A DNA stretch of 64,000 bases, taken from contig NZ_PUIP01000001.1 in the NCBI RefSeq assembly GCF_002968015.1, positions 620,001 to 684,000 of the forward strand, in the 5' to 3' direction. The notes beneath the pieces are model-generated. The model had not been told where the DNA came from and did no database searches. It saw only the letters and a list, made by a program, of their open reading frames with translations. Position numbers and translations under genes: made by a program. This DNA is from Massilia phosphatilytica. Its GTDB lineage: Bacteria > Pseudomonadota > Gammaproteobacteria > Burkholderiales > Burkholderiaceae_D. Of this stretch, positions 15,468-23,930 are shown piece after piece (position 1 is the stretch's first letter; each line of letters begins with the position of its first letter).

Positions 15468-18287
15468 ATGACCCTGGTGAAGACATCGCGCGACAGCGGA
15501 CTCAAACGGCGCCGCTTCCTCGTCGGCGCGGGCGTGACGGCCGGCGCGGGCGCCCTCGCGCGCCATTTGCCGCTGAACGTGATCCAGCCCGCGACCGCGG
15601 CGGACCCCGTGCCGGCAAAGCCGAACACGGAGGTCAAGCACACCGTGTGCAGCCACTGTTCGGTGGGTTGCTCGGTGGAGGCCGTCGTCAGCAATGGCGT
15701 GTGGATCCGCCAGGAAGCGGCGTTCGACTCGCCGATCAACATGGGCGCGCACTGCGCGAAGGGCGCGTCGGTACGCGAGCACGGCTTCGGCGAGCACCGC
15801 CTGCGCTATCCGATGAAGCTCGTGAACGGCAAGTACGAGCGCATCACGTGGGACCAGGCGATCAACGAGATCGGCGACCGGCTGCTGAAGGTGCGCGCGC
15901 AGTCCGGGCCGGATGCGCTGATGGTCATCGGCAGCTCGAAGCACAACAACGAACAGTCGTACCTGCTGCGCAAATGGACGTCGATGTGGGGTTCCAATAA
16001 CTGCGACCACCAGGCCCGCATCTGCCACTCGACGACCGTCGCCGGCGTCGCCCAGACCTACGGGTACGGCGCGATGACGAACTCGTTCAACGACCTCCAC
16101 TACAGCAAGGCCGTGCTGTTCATCGGTTCGAACCCGGCCGAGGCGCACCCGATCTCGATGCTGCACTTCCTGCACGCGAAGGAACTGGGCGCGAAGATGA
16201 TCGTCGTCGACCCGCGCTTCACCCGCACGGCGCGCTTCGCCCACCACTACGTGCGCATCCGTCCTGGCACGGACATCGCGTTCGTGTGGGGCATGCTGTG
16301 GCACATCTTCAACAACGGCTGGGAAGACAAGGACTACATCGCCGCGCGCACGTACGGCATGGATGACGTGCGCAAGGAAGTGGCCAAGTGGACGCCCGAT
16401 AAAGTCAGCGACGTGACGGGCGTGCCGGAAGCCTCCGTGCGCATGGCGGCCGAGATGCTGGCGACGAACCGGCCGTCGTCCGTCGTCTGGTGCATGGGCA
16501 TCACCCAGCACCACGTGGGCACGGCGAACGTGCGCGCGTTGTCGATCCTGCAGCTCGCGCTGGGGAACATCGGCGTGCAGGGCGGCGGCGCCAACATCTA
16601 CCGCGGCCACGACAACGTGCAGGGCGCGACGGACGTCGGCCCGAACGGCGATTCGCTGCCGGGCTACTACGGCATCGCGGAAGGCGCGTGGAAGCATTTC
16701 TCGACCGTGTGGGGTGTCGATTACGACTGGGTCAAGTCGCGCTTCGGCTCCAAGGAGCTGATGGAAAAGCCGGGCATCACCGTGTCGCGCTGGTTCGACG
16801 CGGTCCTCGAGGACAACCAGTACGTCGACCAGCCCACGAACCTGCGTGCCGTGTTCTACTGGGGCCACGCGCCGAACAGCCAGACGCGCCTGCCCGACAT
16901 GAAGGCCGCGATGCAGAAGCTGGACTTCATGGTCGTCATCGACCCGTATCCCAGCATGACGGCGGCGATGCATGGCCGCACCGACGGCGTCTACCTGCTG
17001 CCGGCCGCGTCGCAGTTCGAGACGCAGGGCTCGGTGACGGCGTCGAACCGGTCGATCCAGTGGCGCGAGCGCGTGATCCAGCCGCTGTTCGAATGCAAGA
17101 CGGACCACGAGATCATGTACCTGTTCGCGCGCAAGCTGGGCTTCGGCGAGCAGCTCGTCAAGAACATCAAGGTCGTCAACAACGAGCCGGTCATCGAGGA
17201 CATCCTCCGCGAGATCAACCGCTCGTGCTGGACCATCGGCTACACGGGCTGCTCGCCCGAGCGCCTGAAACTCCACATGGAACACAAGCGCGACTTCAAT
17301 CCGACGACGATGCGCGCGGAGAGCGGTCCGTGCAAGGGCGATTACTACGGCCTGCCGTGGCCATGCTGGGGCACGCCGGAGATGAAGCACCCGGGCACGC
17401 CGATCCTGTACGACCTGCACAAGCCGGTGGCCGAAGGCGGCCTGCCGTTCCGCGCCAACTGGGGCGTGGAGCACAACGGCGAGACCCTGCTGGCGGCCGA
17501 CGGCTCGTTCACGAAGGACAGCGAGATCGACACGGGCTACCCGGAATTCGACCACGTGTTCCTGAAGAAGCTGGGCTGGTGGGCCGAGCTGACGCCGGAA
17601 GAGCAGGTGCAGGCCGAGGGCAAGAACTGGAAGACGGACCTGTCGGGCGGGATCATCCGCGTCGTCATCGCCCACGGCTGCGCGCCGTTCGGCAACGCGC
17701 GCGCCCGCTGCAACGTGTGGAACTTCCCGGACCCCGTGCCGACGCACCGCGAACCGCTCGTCACGCCGCGCCGCGACCTCGTCGCCAGGTACCCGACCTA
17801 CGACGACAAGGCCGCGTTCTGGCGCCTGCCGACCTTGTACAAGTCGGTGCAGGAAGTCGACTTCTCGAAGGACTACCCGCTGATCATGACGTCGGGCCGC
17901 CTCGTCGAGTACGAGGGCGGCGGCGAGGAGACCCGTTCGAATCCGTGGCTCGCCGAGCTCCAGCAGAACATGTTCTGCGAAGTGAACCCGGAAGACGCGG
18001 CGCAGATCGGCGTGAAGCTGGGCGAATTCATGTGGGTCGAGACGCCGACCGGCGCGCGCCTGAAGCTGATGGCAATGGTGACGCCGCGCGTGCCCGTGGG
18101 CCTCGTGTGGATGCCGTTCCACTTCGGCGGCTGGTGGATGGGCGAAGACCTGGAAAAGCATTATCCGGAAGGCGGCGCGCCCGCGGTGCGCGGCGAGGCC
18201 GTAAACACCGGGTGGACGTACGGGTATGACGCCGTGACGATGATGCAGGAAACGAAGGTGTCTTTGTGTCGTCTGGTACGCGCGTAG
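15468..18287 (+). CDS. Formate dehydrogenase catalytic (alpha) subunit, molybdopterin, Cys type
   Basis: A 939-residue molybdo/tungsto-bis-MGD enzyme that oxidises formate to CO2. It has a Tat signal (KRRRFLVGAG), an N-terminal 4Fe-4S binding site (VCSHCSVGCSVEAVV plus a fourth Cys in MGAHCAKGAS), and the active-site block DHQARICHSTTVAG, where Cys186 takes the place of the selenocysteine of FdnG. The C-terminal dinucleotide-binding domain includes LIMTSGRLVEYEGGG. The length is near that of FdnG-type subunits (about 1000). It is exported folded and should sit in the periplasm with the FeS subunit. Its TAG stop lies inside a REP-like repeat. Confidence 0.93.
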   Translation: MTLVKTSRDSGLKRRRFLVGAGVTAGAGALARHLPLNVIQPATAADPVPAKPNTEVKHTVCSHCSVGCSVEAVVSNGVWIRQEAAFDSPINMGAHCAKGASVREHGFGEHRLRYPMKLVNGKYERITWDQAINEIGDRLLKVRAQSGPDALMVIGSSKHNNEQSYLLRKWTSMWGSNNCDHQARICHSTTVAGVAQTYGYGAMTNSFNDLHYSKAVLFIGSNPAEAHPISMLHFLHAKELGAKMIVVDPRFTRTARFAHHYVRIRPGTDIAFVWGMLWHIFNNGWEDKDYIAARTYGMDDVRKEVAKWTPDKVSDVTGVPEASVRMAAEMLATNRPSSVVWCMGITQHHVGTANVRALSILQLALGNIGVQGGGANIYRGHDNVQGATDVGPNGDSLPGYYGIAEGAWKHFSTVWGVDYDWVKSRFGSKELMEKPGITVSRWFDAVLEDNQYVDQPTNLRAVFYWGHAPNSQTRLPDMKAAMQKLDFMVVIDPYPSMTAAMHGRTDGVYLLPAASQFETQGSVTASNRSIQWRERVIQPLFECKTDHEIMYLFARKLGFGEQLVKNIKVVNNEPVIEDILREINRSCWTIGYTGCSPERLKLHMEHKRDFNPTTMRAESGPCKGDYYGLPWPCWGTPEMKHPGTPILYDLHKPVAEGGLPFRANWGVEHNGETLLAADGSFTKDSEIDTGYPEFDHVFLKKLGWWAELTPEEQVQAEGKNWKTDLSGGIIRVVIAHGCAPFGNARARCNVWNFPDPVPTHREPLVTPRRDLVARYPTYDDKAAFWRLPTLYKSVQEVDFSKDYPLIMTSGRLVEYEGGGEETRSNPWLAELQQNMFCEVNPEDAAQIGVKLGEFMWVETPTGARLKLMAMVTPRVPVGLVWMPFHFGGWWMGEDLEKHYPEGGAPAVRGEAVNTGWTYGYDAVTMMQETKVSLCRLVRA

Positions 18288-18362
18288 GGTGGGCACCCTG
18301 TGCCCACGCGTAATGCCAACATGCCGCGAACGTCGCCCGTGGGCACGGGGTGCCCACCCTAC
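18284..18362. repeat. REP-like palindromic pair in inverted orientation (BIME-like)
   Basis: Two 27-bp units lie head to head. Unit one is 18284-18310 on the plus strand, unit two is 18336-18362 on the minus strand; they agree at 25 of 27 positions. Each is itself a palindrome: GTGGGCAC, a 3-base loop, GTGCCCAC, preceded by GTAGGGT. Twenty-five bases separate the units. This is the architecture of repetitive extragenic palindromes. The first unit overlaps the stop codon of the catalytic-subunit gene, and the second ends 14 bp before the next ATG. Confidence 0.8.
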
Positions 18363-18376
18363 AGAAGGAGAGTGAT

Positions 18377-19057
18377 ATGGCCCGGATGAAGTTTATATGC
18401 GACACGGAACGCTGCATCGACTGCAACGGCTGCGTGACCGCCTGCAAGAACGAGAACGAGACGCCATGGGGCGTGAACCGCCGCCGCGTCGTCACCATCA
18501 ACGACGGCGTGCCGGGGGAACGCTCGATCTCCGTCGCGTGCATGCATTGCAGCGACGCGCCCTGCCTGGCCGTCTGCCCCGTCAACTGCATCTACCACAC
18601 GGAAGACGGCATCGTCCTGCACGACAAGGACCAGTGCATCGGCTGCGGCTACTGCTATTACGCGTGCCCGTTCGGCGCGCCGCAGTTCCCGGCCACGGGC
18701 CTGTTCAACCACCGCGGCAAGATGGACAAGTGCACGTTCTGCTCCGGCGGTCCGGAGCCCGACACGTCCGAGGCCGAGTTCAAGAAGTATGGCCGCAACC
18801 GCATCGCCGAAGGCAAGCTGCCCGCGTGCGCGGAGATGTGCGGCACGAAGGCGCTGATCGGCGGCGACGCGACCGTCATCGCCGACATCTACCGCCAGCG
18901 CGTGGAGACGCGCGGCTACGGCCCGGAACTGTGGGGCTGGAAGATCGCGTACGGCAAGCCGAAGCGCGGCGGCGACATCAAGGCGACGGGCGACGGCCCG
19001 CGCGAGAACCAGAACCTCAAGGATTCGCAGAACGACGAGGGGAGGCTGCCGACATGA
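18377..19057 (+). CDS. Formate dehydrogenase iron-sulfur (beta) subunit
   Basis: A 226-residue ferredoxin-like protein with four cysteine groups: CDTERCIDCNGCVTACKN, CMHCSDAPCLAVCP, CIGCGYCYYACP, and a later split group CTFC/CAEMC. These hold four 4Fe-4S clusters that pass electrons from the catalytic subunit to the cytochrome b subunit. There is no transmembrane helix at the C-terminus, unlike FdnH, so it resembles the Fdh3B type. The start is ATG 18377 with AGAAGGAG 9 bp upstream. The last codons overlap the next ATG by 4 bp (ATGA). Confidence 0.93.
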   Translation: MARMKFICDTERCIDCNGCVTACKNENETPWGVNRRRVVTINDGVPGERSISVACMHCSDAPCLAVCPVNCIYHTEDGIVLHDKDQCIGCGYCYYACPFGAPQFPATGLFNHRGKMDKCTFCSGGPEPDTSEAEFKKYGRNRIAEGKLPACAEMCGTKALIGGDATVIADIYRQRVETRGYGPELWGWKIAYGKPKRGGDIKATGDGPRENQNLKDSQNDEGRLPT

Positions 19058-19266
19058 AGCGTATCCTCATCCTCTGCCTGCCGCTGACCCTGCTCGCGGG
19101 CTGCCTCGAAGTCGACCAGCATCCGAACTGGGTGCACGGCATGTACGCCGGGAAGAAGGACGACCGGCCATTCTTCCGTCACTTCCACAACGACAAGCTG
19201 TCGTGGTGGGGCGCGATCAACAACCGCAACATGAACCAGAACGAATACAACCGGGCCAACCCGTAA
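19054..19266 (+). CDS. Small lipoprotein inside the formate dehydrogenase operon
   Basis: A 70-residue protein with signal peptide and lipobox (ILCLPLTLLAGC) and a short polar tail rich in His, Trp, Asn and Tyr (NWVHGMYAGKKDDRPFF and KLSWWGAINNRNMNQNEYN). The ATG overlaps the beta-subunit stop, and GAGGGGAGG lies just upstream, so translation is coupled. Its position between the FeS and cytochrome genes suggests a structural or assembly part of the complex on the periplasmic face. I do not recognise a named family. Confidence 0.75.
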   Translation: MKRILILCLPLTLLAGCLEVDQHPNWVHGMYAGKKDDRPFFRHFHNDKLSWWGAINNRNMNQNEYNRANP

Positions 19267-19278
19267 CAGGAGCCGACC

Positions 19279-20364
19279 ATGTCATTCACGCTACGATCGT
19301 TGCTGTCCCTGTTCCTGTCGCTGTGGCTGGTCGGCCTGGTCCACGCCGGCGTCCCGAACAACCGCGCCGAGCCGGCGTATGCCGAGGAACAGACGATCCT
19401 GCAGGCCGAGAAGGATTCGCGGACGCCCCAGCCGGGACTGGACTCGGCCTCCTCCGGCCGCGTCCACATCGACCGCCACTACCTGGGCCAGTACGGCGGC
19501 ACGGAGGGCACCGTCATCGTGCAGCGCGGCGGCAACCAGTGGCGCATCTGGCGCAACGGGCCGATCGCGACGGCGATGGGCACCATCCTCGTCGTGGTGC
19601 TCGTGGCGATTTTCTTCTTCTACCGCGCCTTCGGTCCCGCCCGCGCGCACGAGCCGGACACCGGCCGGCGCATCCGCCGCTTCACGGGATGGGAGCGCGG
19701 CGTGCACTGGGCGACGGCGATCAGCTTCATCATCCTCGCCGTGACGGGCCTCGTCATCATGTTCGGCAAGAAGCTCATCCTGCCGCTCGTCGGCCACGAC
19801 GTGTTCGCGGCACTGGCCTACATCTTCAAATACCTGCACAACTTCGTGGGCCCGCTGTTCATCGTGTGTTCCGTGCTGATGTTCTTCACCTTCCTGCACC
19901 GGAACTTCTTCCGCCGCATCGACTGGCAGTGGATCAAACAGGGCGGCGGGCTCGTCTCGCACAAGCACGTGCCGGCCGGCTTTTTCAATGCTGGTGAAAA
20001 ATCCTGGTTCTGGCTGGGCGTGACCCTGCTGGGCCTCGTGATGTCGATTACTGGCCTGATCCTGGACTTCGTCACGTTCGGCCAGACGCGCTACGTCATG
20101 CAGATCGCGAACTACCTGCATATCGCGGGCGCCACGTTCTACATCGCGGCCGCGATGGGCCATATCTACATCGGGACATGGGGCACGCCGGGCGCGTACG
20201 AAGCGATGCGCCACGGGACCGTGGACGAATCGTGGGCCAAGGCGCACCACGCCGTGTGGTACGACGAAGTGAAGGCGGGCGTGGCGCCGGGCACCTTCGA
20301 TGACCGCGTGCCGCCCGACCAGCGGCCGCCGTCCGGCAGCCCGCCGCCGCGGCCTGCGCATTGA
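19279..20364 (+). CDS. Formate dehydrogenase cytochrome b (gamma) subunit
   Basis: A 361-residue membrane subunit. After a signal peptide (LWLVGLVHAG) comes a soluble stretch of about 75 residues, then a first helix MGTILVVVLVAIFFFY and the four-helix diheme cytochrome b core starting at RRFTGWERGVHWATA, with His residues in WERGVHW, FKYLHNFVG and ANYLHIAG as likely heme ligands. It passes electrons to the quinone pool, anchoring the dehydrogenase. The N-terminal periplasmic extension is longer than in FdnI (about 217 residues total) and is typical of the Fdh3-like class. Confidence 0.9.
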   Translation: MSFTLRSLLSLFLSLWLVGLVHAGVPNNRAEPAYAEEQTILQAEKDSRTPQPGLDSASSGRVHIDRHYLGQYGGTEGTVIVQRGGNQWRIWRNGPIATAMGTILVVVLVAIFFFYRAFGPARAHEPDTGRRIRRFTGWERGVHWATAISFIILAVTGLVIMFGKKLILPLVGHDVFAALAYIFKYLHNFVGPLFIVCSVLMFFTFLHRNFFRRIDWQWIKQGGGLVSHKHVPAGFFNAGEKSWFWLGVTLLGLVMSITGLILDFVTFGQTRYVMQIANYLHIAGATFYIAAAMGHIYIGTWGTPGAYEAMRHGTVDESWAKAHHAVWYDEVKAGVAPGTFDDRVPPDQRPPSGSPPPRPAH

Positions 20365-20374
20365 GGAGCCGGCG

Positions 20375-20806
20375 ATGAGAGCGACGATGACGACGATGGC
20401 CGTGCTGGTGGTGCTGGCCGCCGCCGGCTGCAAGCAGCATGGCGACAATGCCCAGCACAAGACGAAATTCCCCGGCATGGTGACGGCCGACGGCGGCACG
20501 AGCGGCCAGGTGATGGCCGCGCACGCCGGCCCGAAGACGAACGCCGGCTATGCGGGCGGCACGCCCGGCATCGCGGGCGGCAGCGGCGGCAACACGGCGG
20601 GCGCCGAGACCGGCGGCACCGTGCGCGAGACGGGGCAAGGCCCCAGCCGGGGCGCGACGCCGCCCAGTGGCGCGGGCACGCAGGGCACGACCCAGACGCC
20701 GCCCGGCGACCACGGCAAGCCGGCCGCGCCGACGCCGGCCGAGGTGGGGCCGCAGCCGGGCGCCGTCAATCGCGACCCGAGCCACTCGGCCGCGCCAGGA
20801 CGCTAA
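20375..20806 (+). CDS. Gly/Thr/Pro-rich putative lipoprotein
   Basis: A 143-residue protein with a lipobox (VLVVLAAAGC) and then low-complexity sequence rich in Gly, Thr, Ala and Pro with no predicted fold. GAGGAG lies 5 bp before ATG 20375, and only 10 bp separate it from the cytochrome gene, so it is in the operon. It is unrecognised; a surface or periplasmic linker-like protein is all that can be said. Composition alone could mislead, but the strong start signal and lipobox make it a credible gene. Confidence 0.6.
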   Translation: MRATMTTMAVLVVLAAAGCKQHGDNAQHKTKFPGMVTADGGTSGQVMAAHAGPKTNAGYAGGTPGIAGGSGGNTAGAETGGTVRETGQGPSRGATPPSGAGTQGTTQTPPGDHGKPAAPTPAEVGPQPGAVNRDPSHSAAPGR

Positions 20807-20815
20807 GGGGACGAT

Positions 20816-21274
20816 ATGGGGGCTACGATGAACCACATGACCAGGATCGCGGCGCTCGCGCTGGCGCTGTCTGCCGCGACGGCCCACGCCGCGCTCCCGC
20901 CGCCGACACCCGCCCAGCAGGAGGCCGCCGCCGCGAAAAAGGCGGCCGCGGATGCACTTGCGGCCAAGGACAAGGCGTTGCTCGCCGCGTCGATCGAGAC
21001 CATCACGGCCCGCTGGCGTGGGCGCGCGGCCCAGCAAGGCTGGAAGACGCATGCGCCGATCGCGATCGCGGCGGCCGCGCCGGCACAAGCGGCCGCGCCG
21101 GCCGGACAGCCGGACGGCAAGCTGACCGCGGCCGGCGCCGCCGCGCCCATCAAGAGCGAGAAACTGGGCACGGCGCCGCCCAGCACGGACGTGAAGGCCG
21201 GCCCCACGAAGGCGGAACCGGCAGGCACGCCGCCGACCGTCCAGAAAGGCACGCCGAAGGTGCACAACAAATGA
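20816..21274 (+). CDS. Ala/Pro/Lys-rich exported protein of unknown function
   Basis: A 152-residue protein with a signal peptide (MTRIAALALALSAATAHAA), then a charged Ala-rich helix (QQEAAAAKKAAADALAAKDK) and a low-complexity Pro/Ala tail. AAGGGGA precedes ATG 20816; ATG 20828 is an alternative and gives a tidier signal peptide. It overlaps the following gene by 4 bp (ATGA), showing translational coupling within the formate dehydrogenase operon. The central segment IETITARWRGRAAQQGWK is the only part that looks folded. No family recognised. Confidence 0.6.
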   Translation: MGATMNHMTRIAALALALSAATAHAALPPPTPAQQEAAAAKKAAADALAAKDKALLAASIETITARWRGRAAQQGWKTHAPIAIAAAAPAQAAAPAGQPDGKLTAAGAAAPIKSEKLGTAPPSTDVKAGPTKAEPAGTPPTVQKGTPKVHNK

Positions 21275-21711
21275 AGATGGGATCCATGCCGATCGCCGTG
21301 CTGATGCAGCGGCGGACACTGCGGCACCGCTGGGCCGACGAAGCCTGGGAAGCCGTCGGCGTCGTGCCCGACCGCGGCGACCTGCCGCCGCTGCAGGTGC
21401 TGAGCGAGACGCCCGAGCGCGACTGCTACCTCGTCTCCGGCCTCGAACTGGAACTCTATCCGGACGAGAACGAAGGCTATTACGAGAACTGCGTGGCACC
21501 GGAATCGAAGGTCTTCGTGCTGTGGCGCATGGAGAACGGCCGCGCGATGCCCGTGCGCGCGTCGGTCAGCTACGTCGAGGGCACGCGCATGTTCGACTCG
21601 GGCGAGAACGCCGACGGCGTGACGATGCCGGCCGAGGTCTATGCCTGGCTCGCGGGTTACCTGCGCGAGCATTACCAACCGAAGCCGCGGCGCGGCCGCC
21701 AGCACGGATGA
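21271..21711 (+). CDS. DUF3305 protein of the formate dehydrogenase operon
   Basis: A 146-residue cytoplasmic protein with the DUF3305 signature: PIAVLMQRRTLRHRWADEAW followed by an acidic middle (LELELYPDENEGYYENC) and RMFDSGENADGVTMPAEVYAWL. The family is found next to DUF3306 and formate dehydrogenase genes; its biochemical role is not established, and maturation of the dehydrogenase is the usual suggestion. It overlaps both neighbours by 4 bp, so stoichiometric translation with them is likely. Confidence 0.85.
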   Translation: MKMGSMPIAVLMQRRTLRHRWADEAWEAVGVVPDRGDLPPLQVLSETPERDCYLVSGLELELYPDENEGYYENCVAPESKVFVLWRMENGRAMPVRASVSYVEGTRMFDSGENADGVTMPAEVYAWLAGYLREHYQPKPRRGRQHG

Positions 21712-22145
21712 CGGACGAAGGCTTCCTGCGCCGCTGGGCGCGCCGCAAGACGGAGGCGCAATCGGGTATCGAGCCGCTGCCGGAACCGGTCGCGCCGGTC
21801 GCGGACTTGCCAGTGCAAGCGGCCGCGCCGGCCGACGTGCCGCCGCCGACGATGGACGACGTCGCCCGCCTGACCAGCGACTCCGATTTTTCCGCCTTCG
21901 TGGCGCGCGGCGTCGACGCGGCCGTGCGCCGGACGGCGCTGAAAAAACTGTTCGCCGACCCGCACTTCAACGCGATGGACGGACTGGACGTCTACATCGA
22001 CGATTACACGAAGCCGAGCCCCGTGTCCGAAGCGATGCTCGCGTCGCTGGAGCATGCGAAGAACGCGTTGCGGCGGGTGGTCGACACCGTCGAAGAACCG
22101 CCGGCCGAGGACAACGCGCCGGAAGATACCGATAAAACCACCTGA
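21708..22145 (+). CDS. DUF3306 protein of the formate dehydrogenase operon
   Basis: A 145-residue protein with the DUF3306 start FLRRWARRKTEA, a Pro-rich linker, the block DFSAFVARGVDAAVRRTALK, and the conserved FADPHFNAMDGLDVYIDDY, then a helical acidic tail. Always paired with DUF3305 in formate dehydrogenase operons; function is not established. ATG 21708 overlaps the DUF3305 stop, and the ferredoxin gene begins 12 bp after its end. Confidence 0.85.
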   Translation: MTDEGFLRRWARRKTEAQSGIEPLPEPVAPVADLPVQAAAPADVPPPTMDDVARLTSDSDFSAFVARGVDAAVRRTALKKLFADPHFNAMDGLDVYIDDYTKPSPVSEAMLASLEHAKNALRRVVDTVEEPPAEDNAPEDTDKTT

Positions 22146-22157
22146 AACCGAGGCAGC

Positions 22158-23834
22158 ATGAATATCCGTTTGATCGAAGGGCAGGGCGTCCCCCTCGACC
22201 CCGTCCAGGACGACCGTGACCGCGTCGCCCGCCGTGCCGCGCTGGCCGCGCTGGCCGAGATGCCCGCCCCCGACCCGCTGGACACGGTCGGCTACAAGTC
22301 CGCCGGCCACACGCTCGTCATCGGCACCCGCGCCGACGCGTTGCCCTGGGCCGAGCGCCTGGCGGCCGTGCTGCCCGTCACGGTGCTGCTGCTGGATGAC
22401 GACGGCGCCGACAAGACACTGCGCCTGTACCCCGTGTTTGCGGCGCGCGCGCTCGTCGTATCGGGCTGGCTCGGCGCGTTCGACGCGTCGTGGCAAACGC
22501 CCGGCATGGCGCCGGAACACGCGCGCTTCGACCTCGTGCTCGACCTGGGCGCGGCGCCGCAGATCGCCACGCACCAGCACCCGCACGGCTATTTCGCGCC
22601 GGGGCCGGAACCGGCCGCGCGCCAGGCGGCCGTCGAGGCGCTCATCGGCATGGTCGGCGACTTCGAGAAGCCGAAGTACTTCGCGTACAAGGAACGCCTG
22701 TGCGCGCATGGCCGCAACCGCCGGAGCGGCTGCAACGCCTGCATCGAGATCTGCTCGGCCGGCGCGATCACGTCGGCCGGCGACCTGGTCGCCGTGAATC
22801 CTTACCTGTGCGCGGGCTGCGGCGCATGCACGACCGTCTGCCCGACGGGGGCGCTGGGCTACGTCTATCCCAGCGCGGCGCACACGGGCATGCGCATCAA
22901 GGCCGCGCTGAACGCTTTCGCGCTGGCCGGTGGGCGCGAGCCGGTGCTGCTCGTCCACGGCCTGGAAGGCGCGGCGCTGCTGGAGCAGGTTGACGTCCCG
23001 GGACGCGTGCTGCCGCTCGGCGTGCACCACACGGCGTCGACGGGCATCGACCTCTGGCTCGCGGCGCTTGCCTGGGGCGCGGCCGGCATCACCGTCCTGA
23101 TGACGGACGCCGAGGCGCCGCAGTACGCGGCCGCGCTGGACGAGCAGATGACGATCGCGCAGACGATCATGACGGGCCTCGGCTATGCGGGCGCCCACGT
23201 GCAACTGCTGCGCGTGACCGGGCCGGACGACCTGGCGCCGGCCCTGCAGCATGCGCCGCGCGGTGCGGTGCCGGCGCGGCGGGCCGGCTTCAACGTCGCG
23301 GCGGACAAGCGCAACACGCTCGACTACGCGCTCGAACACCTGTTGCGCGAGGCGCCGCAGCAGGTCGAGGAGATCGCGCTGCCGGTGGGGAGTCCGTTCG
23401 GTACGCTGGAAGTCGACGCGGGCAAGTGCAGCCTGTGCATGGCGTGCGTGGGGGCGTGTCCGGCGTCCGCGCTGCAGGATGGCCAGAACGCGCCGCAGCT
23501 GCGCTTCATCGAAAAGAACTGCGTGCAGTGCGGGCTGTGTGCGGACACGTGTCCGGAAGATGCGATCCGGCTGGTGCCCCGGCTGTCGTTCCGCGAGACG
23601 CGCAAGCAGCCCGTCGTGCTGAACGAGACGCAGCCGTTCCACTGCATCCGCTGCAACAAGCCGTTCGGGACGCTGCGCATGGTCGAGAGCATGCTGGCGC
23701 GCCTTGCGGGCCACCCGGCGTTCGCCGGCCACCTCGACCGCATGCGCATGTGCGGCGATTGCCGCGTGATCGACATGATGACGCCCACCGACGAGCAGAC
23801 CATCCACCAGGCGCAGGAGCTGCGCCGGCGCTGA
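22158..23834 (+). CDS. Multi-cluster 4Fe-4S ferredoxin-like protein of the formate dehydrogenase operon
   Basis: A 558-residue cytoplasmic protein. Two paired-ferredoxin blocks are visible: one around residues 195-235 (CNACIEICSAG, then CAGCGACTTVCPTGA) and one around 424-475 (CSLCMACVGACPASA, then CVQCGLCADTCPED), giving room for four 4Fe-4S clusters. A C-terminal Cys group (CIRCNKPFG ... MCGDCRVIDMM) may bind another metal. Between the blocks lies an alpha/beta region of about 180 residues resembling HdrA/NifJ-associated CoB-like modules only loosely. It probably delivers electrons or sulfur/metal during maturation, or taps formate electrons in the cytoplasm. Confidence 0.85.
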   Translation: MNIRLIEGQGVPLDPVQDDRDRVARRAALAALAEMPAPDPLDTVGYKSAGHTLVIGTRADALPWAERLAAVLPVTVLLLDDDGADKTLRLYPVFAARALVVSGWLGAFDASWQTPGMAPEHARFDLVLDLGAAPQIATHQHPHGYFAPGPEPAARQAAVEALIGMVGDFEKPKYFAYKERLCAHGRNRRSGCNACIEICSAGAITSAGDLVAVNPYLCAGCGACTTVCPTGALGYVYPSAAHTGMRIKAALNAFALAGGREPVLLVHGLEGAALLEQVDVPGRVLPLGVHHTASTGIDLWLAALAWGAAGITVLMTDAEAPQYAAALDEQMTIAQTIMTGLGYAGAHVQLLRVTGPDDLAPALQHAPRGAVPARRAGFNVAADKRNTLDYALEHLLREAPQQVEEIALPVGSPFGTLEVDAGKCSLCMACVGACPASALQDGQNAPQLRFIEKNCVQCGLCADTCPEDAIRLVPRLSFRETRKQPVVLNETQPFHCIRCNKPFGTLRMVESMLARLAGHPAFAGHLDRMRMCGDCRVIDMMTPTDEQTIHQAQELRRR

Positions 23835-23884
23835 CGCTGCCCGGCCGTGGCAGAATGGGCGCAAACCGCTAGACGACCACCGGG

Positions 23885-23908
23885 CGGGCGCTCACGAGGC
23901 GCCCGTTT
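23885..23908 (+). terminator. Candidate intrinsic terminator closing the formate dehydrogenase operon
   Basis: A perfect 7-bp stem, CGGGCGC (23885-23891) with GCGCCCG (23899-23905), a 7-base loop and a short T run (TTT). It sits 50 bp after the ferredoxin stop and 22 bp before the acyl-CoA synthetase ATG. The T tract is short, so termination may be partial. Confidence 0.5.
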
Positions 23909-23930
23909 CGCAACCATAAGGAGACGACCG

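Noticed and set aside
15468..18287. A selenocysteine-type formate dehydrogenase
   Set aside because: The active-site codon at 16023-16025 is TGC (Cys); there is no in-frame TGA in the gene and no SECIS-like hairpin.
14883..18296. A minus-strand open frame of over 1100 codons opposite the formate dehydrogenase catalytic gene
   Set aside because: It is antisense to a gene with clear molybdopterin and FeS motifs; Arg/His-rich text and no ribosome binding site mark it as a shadow.
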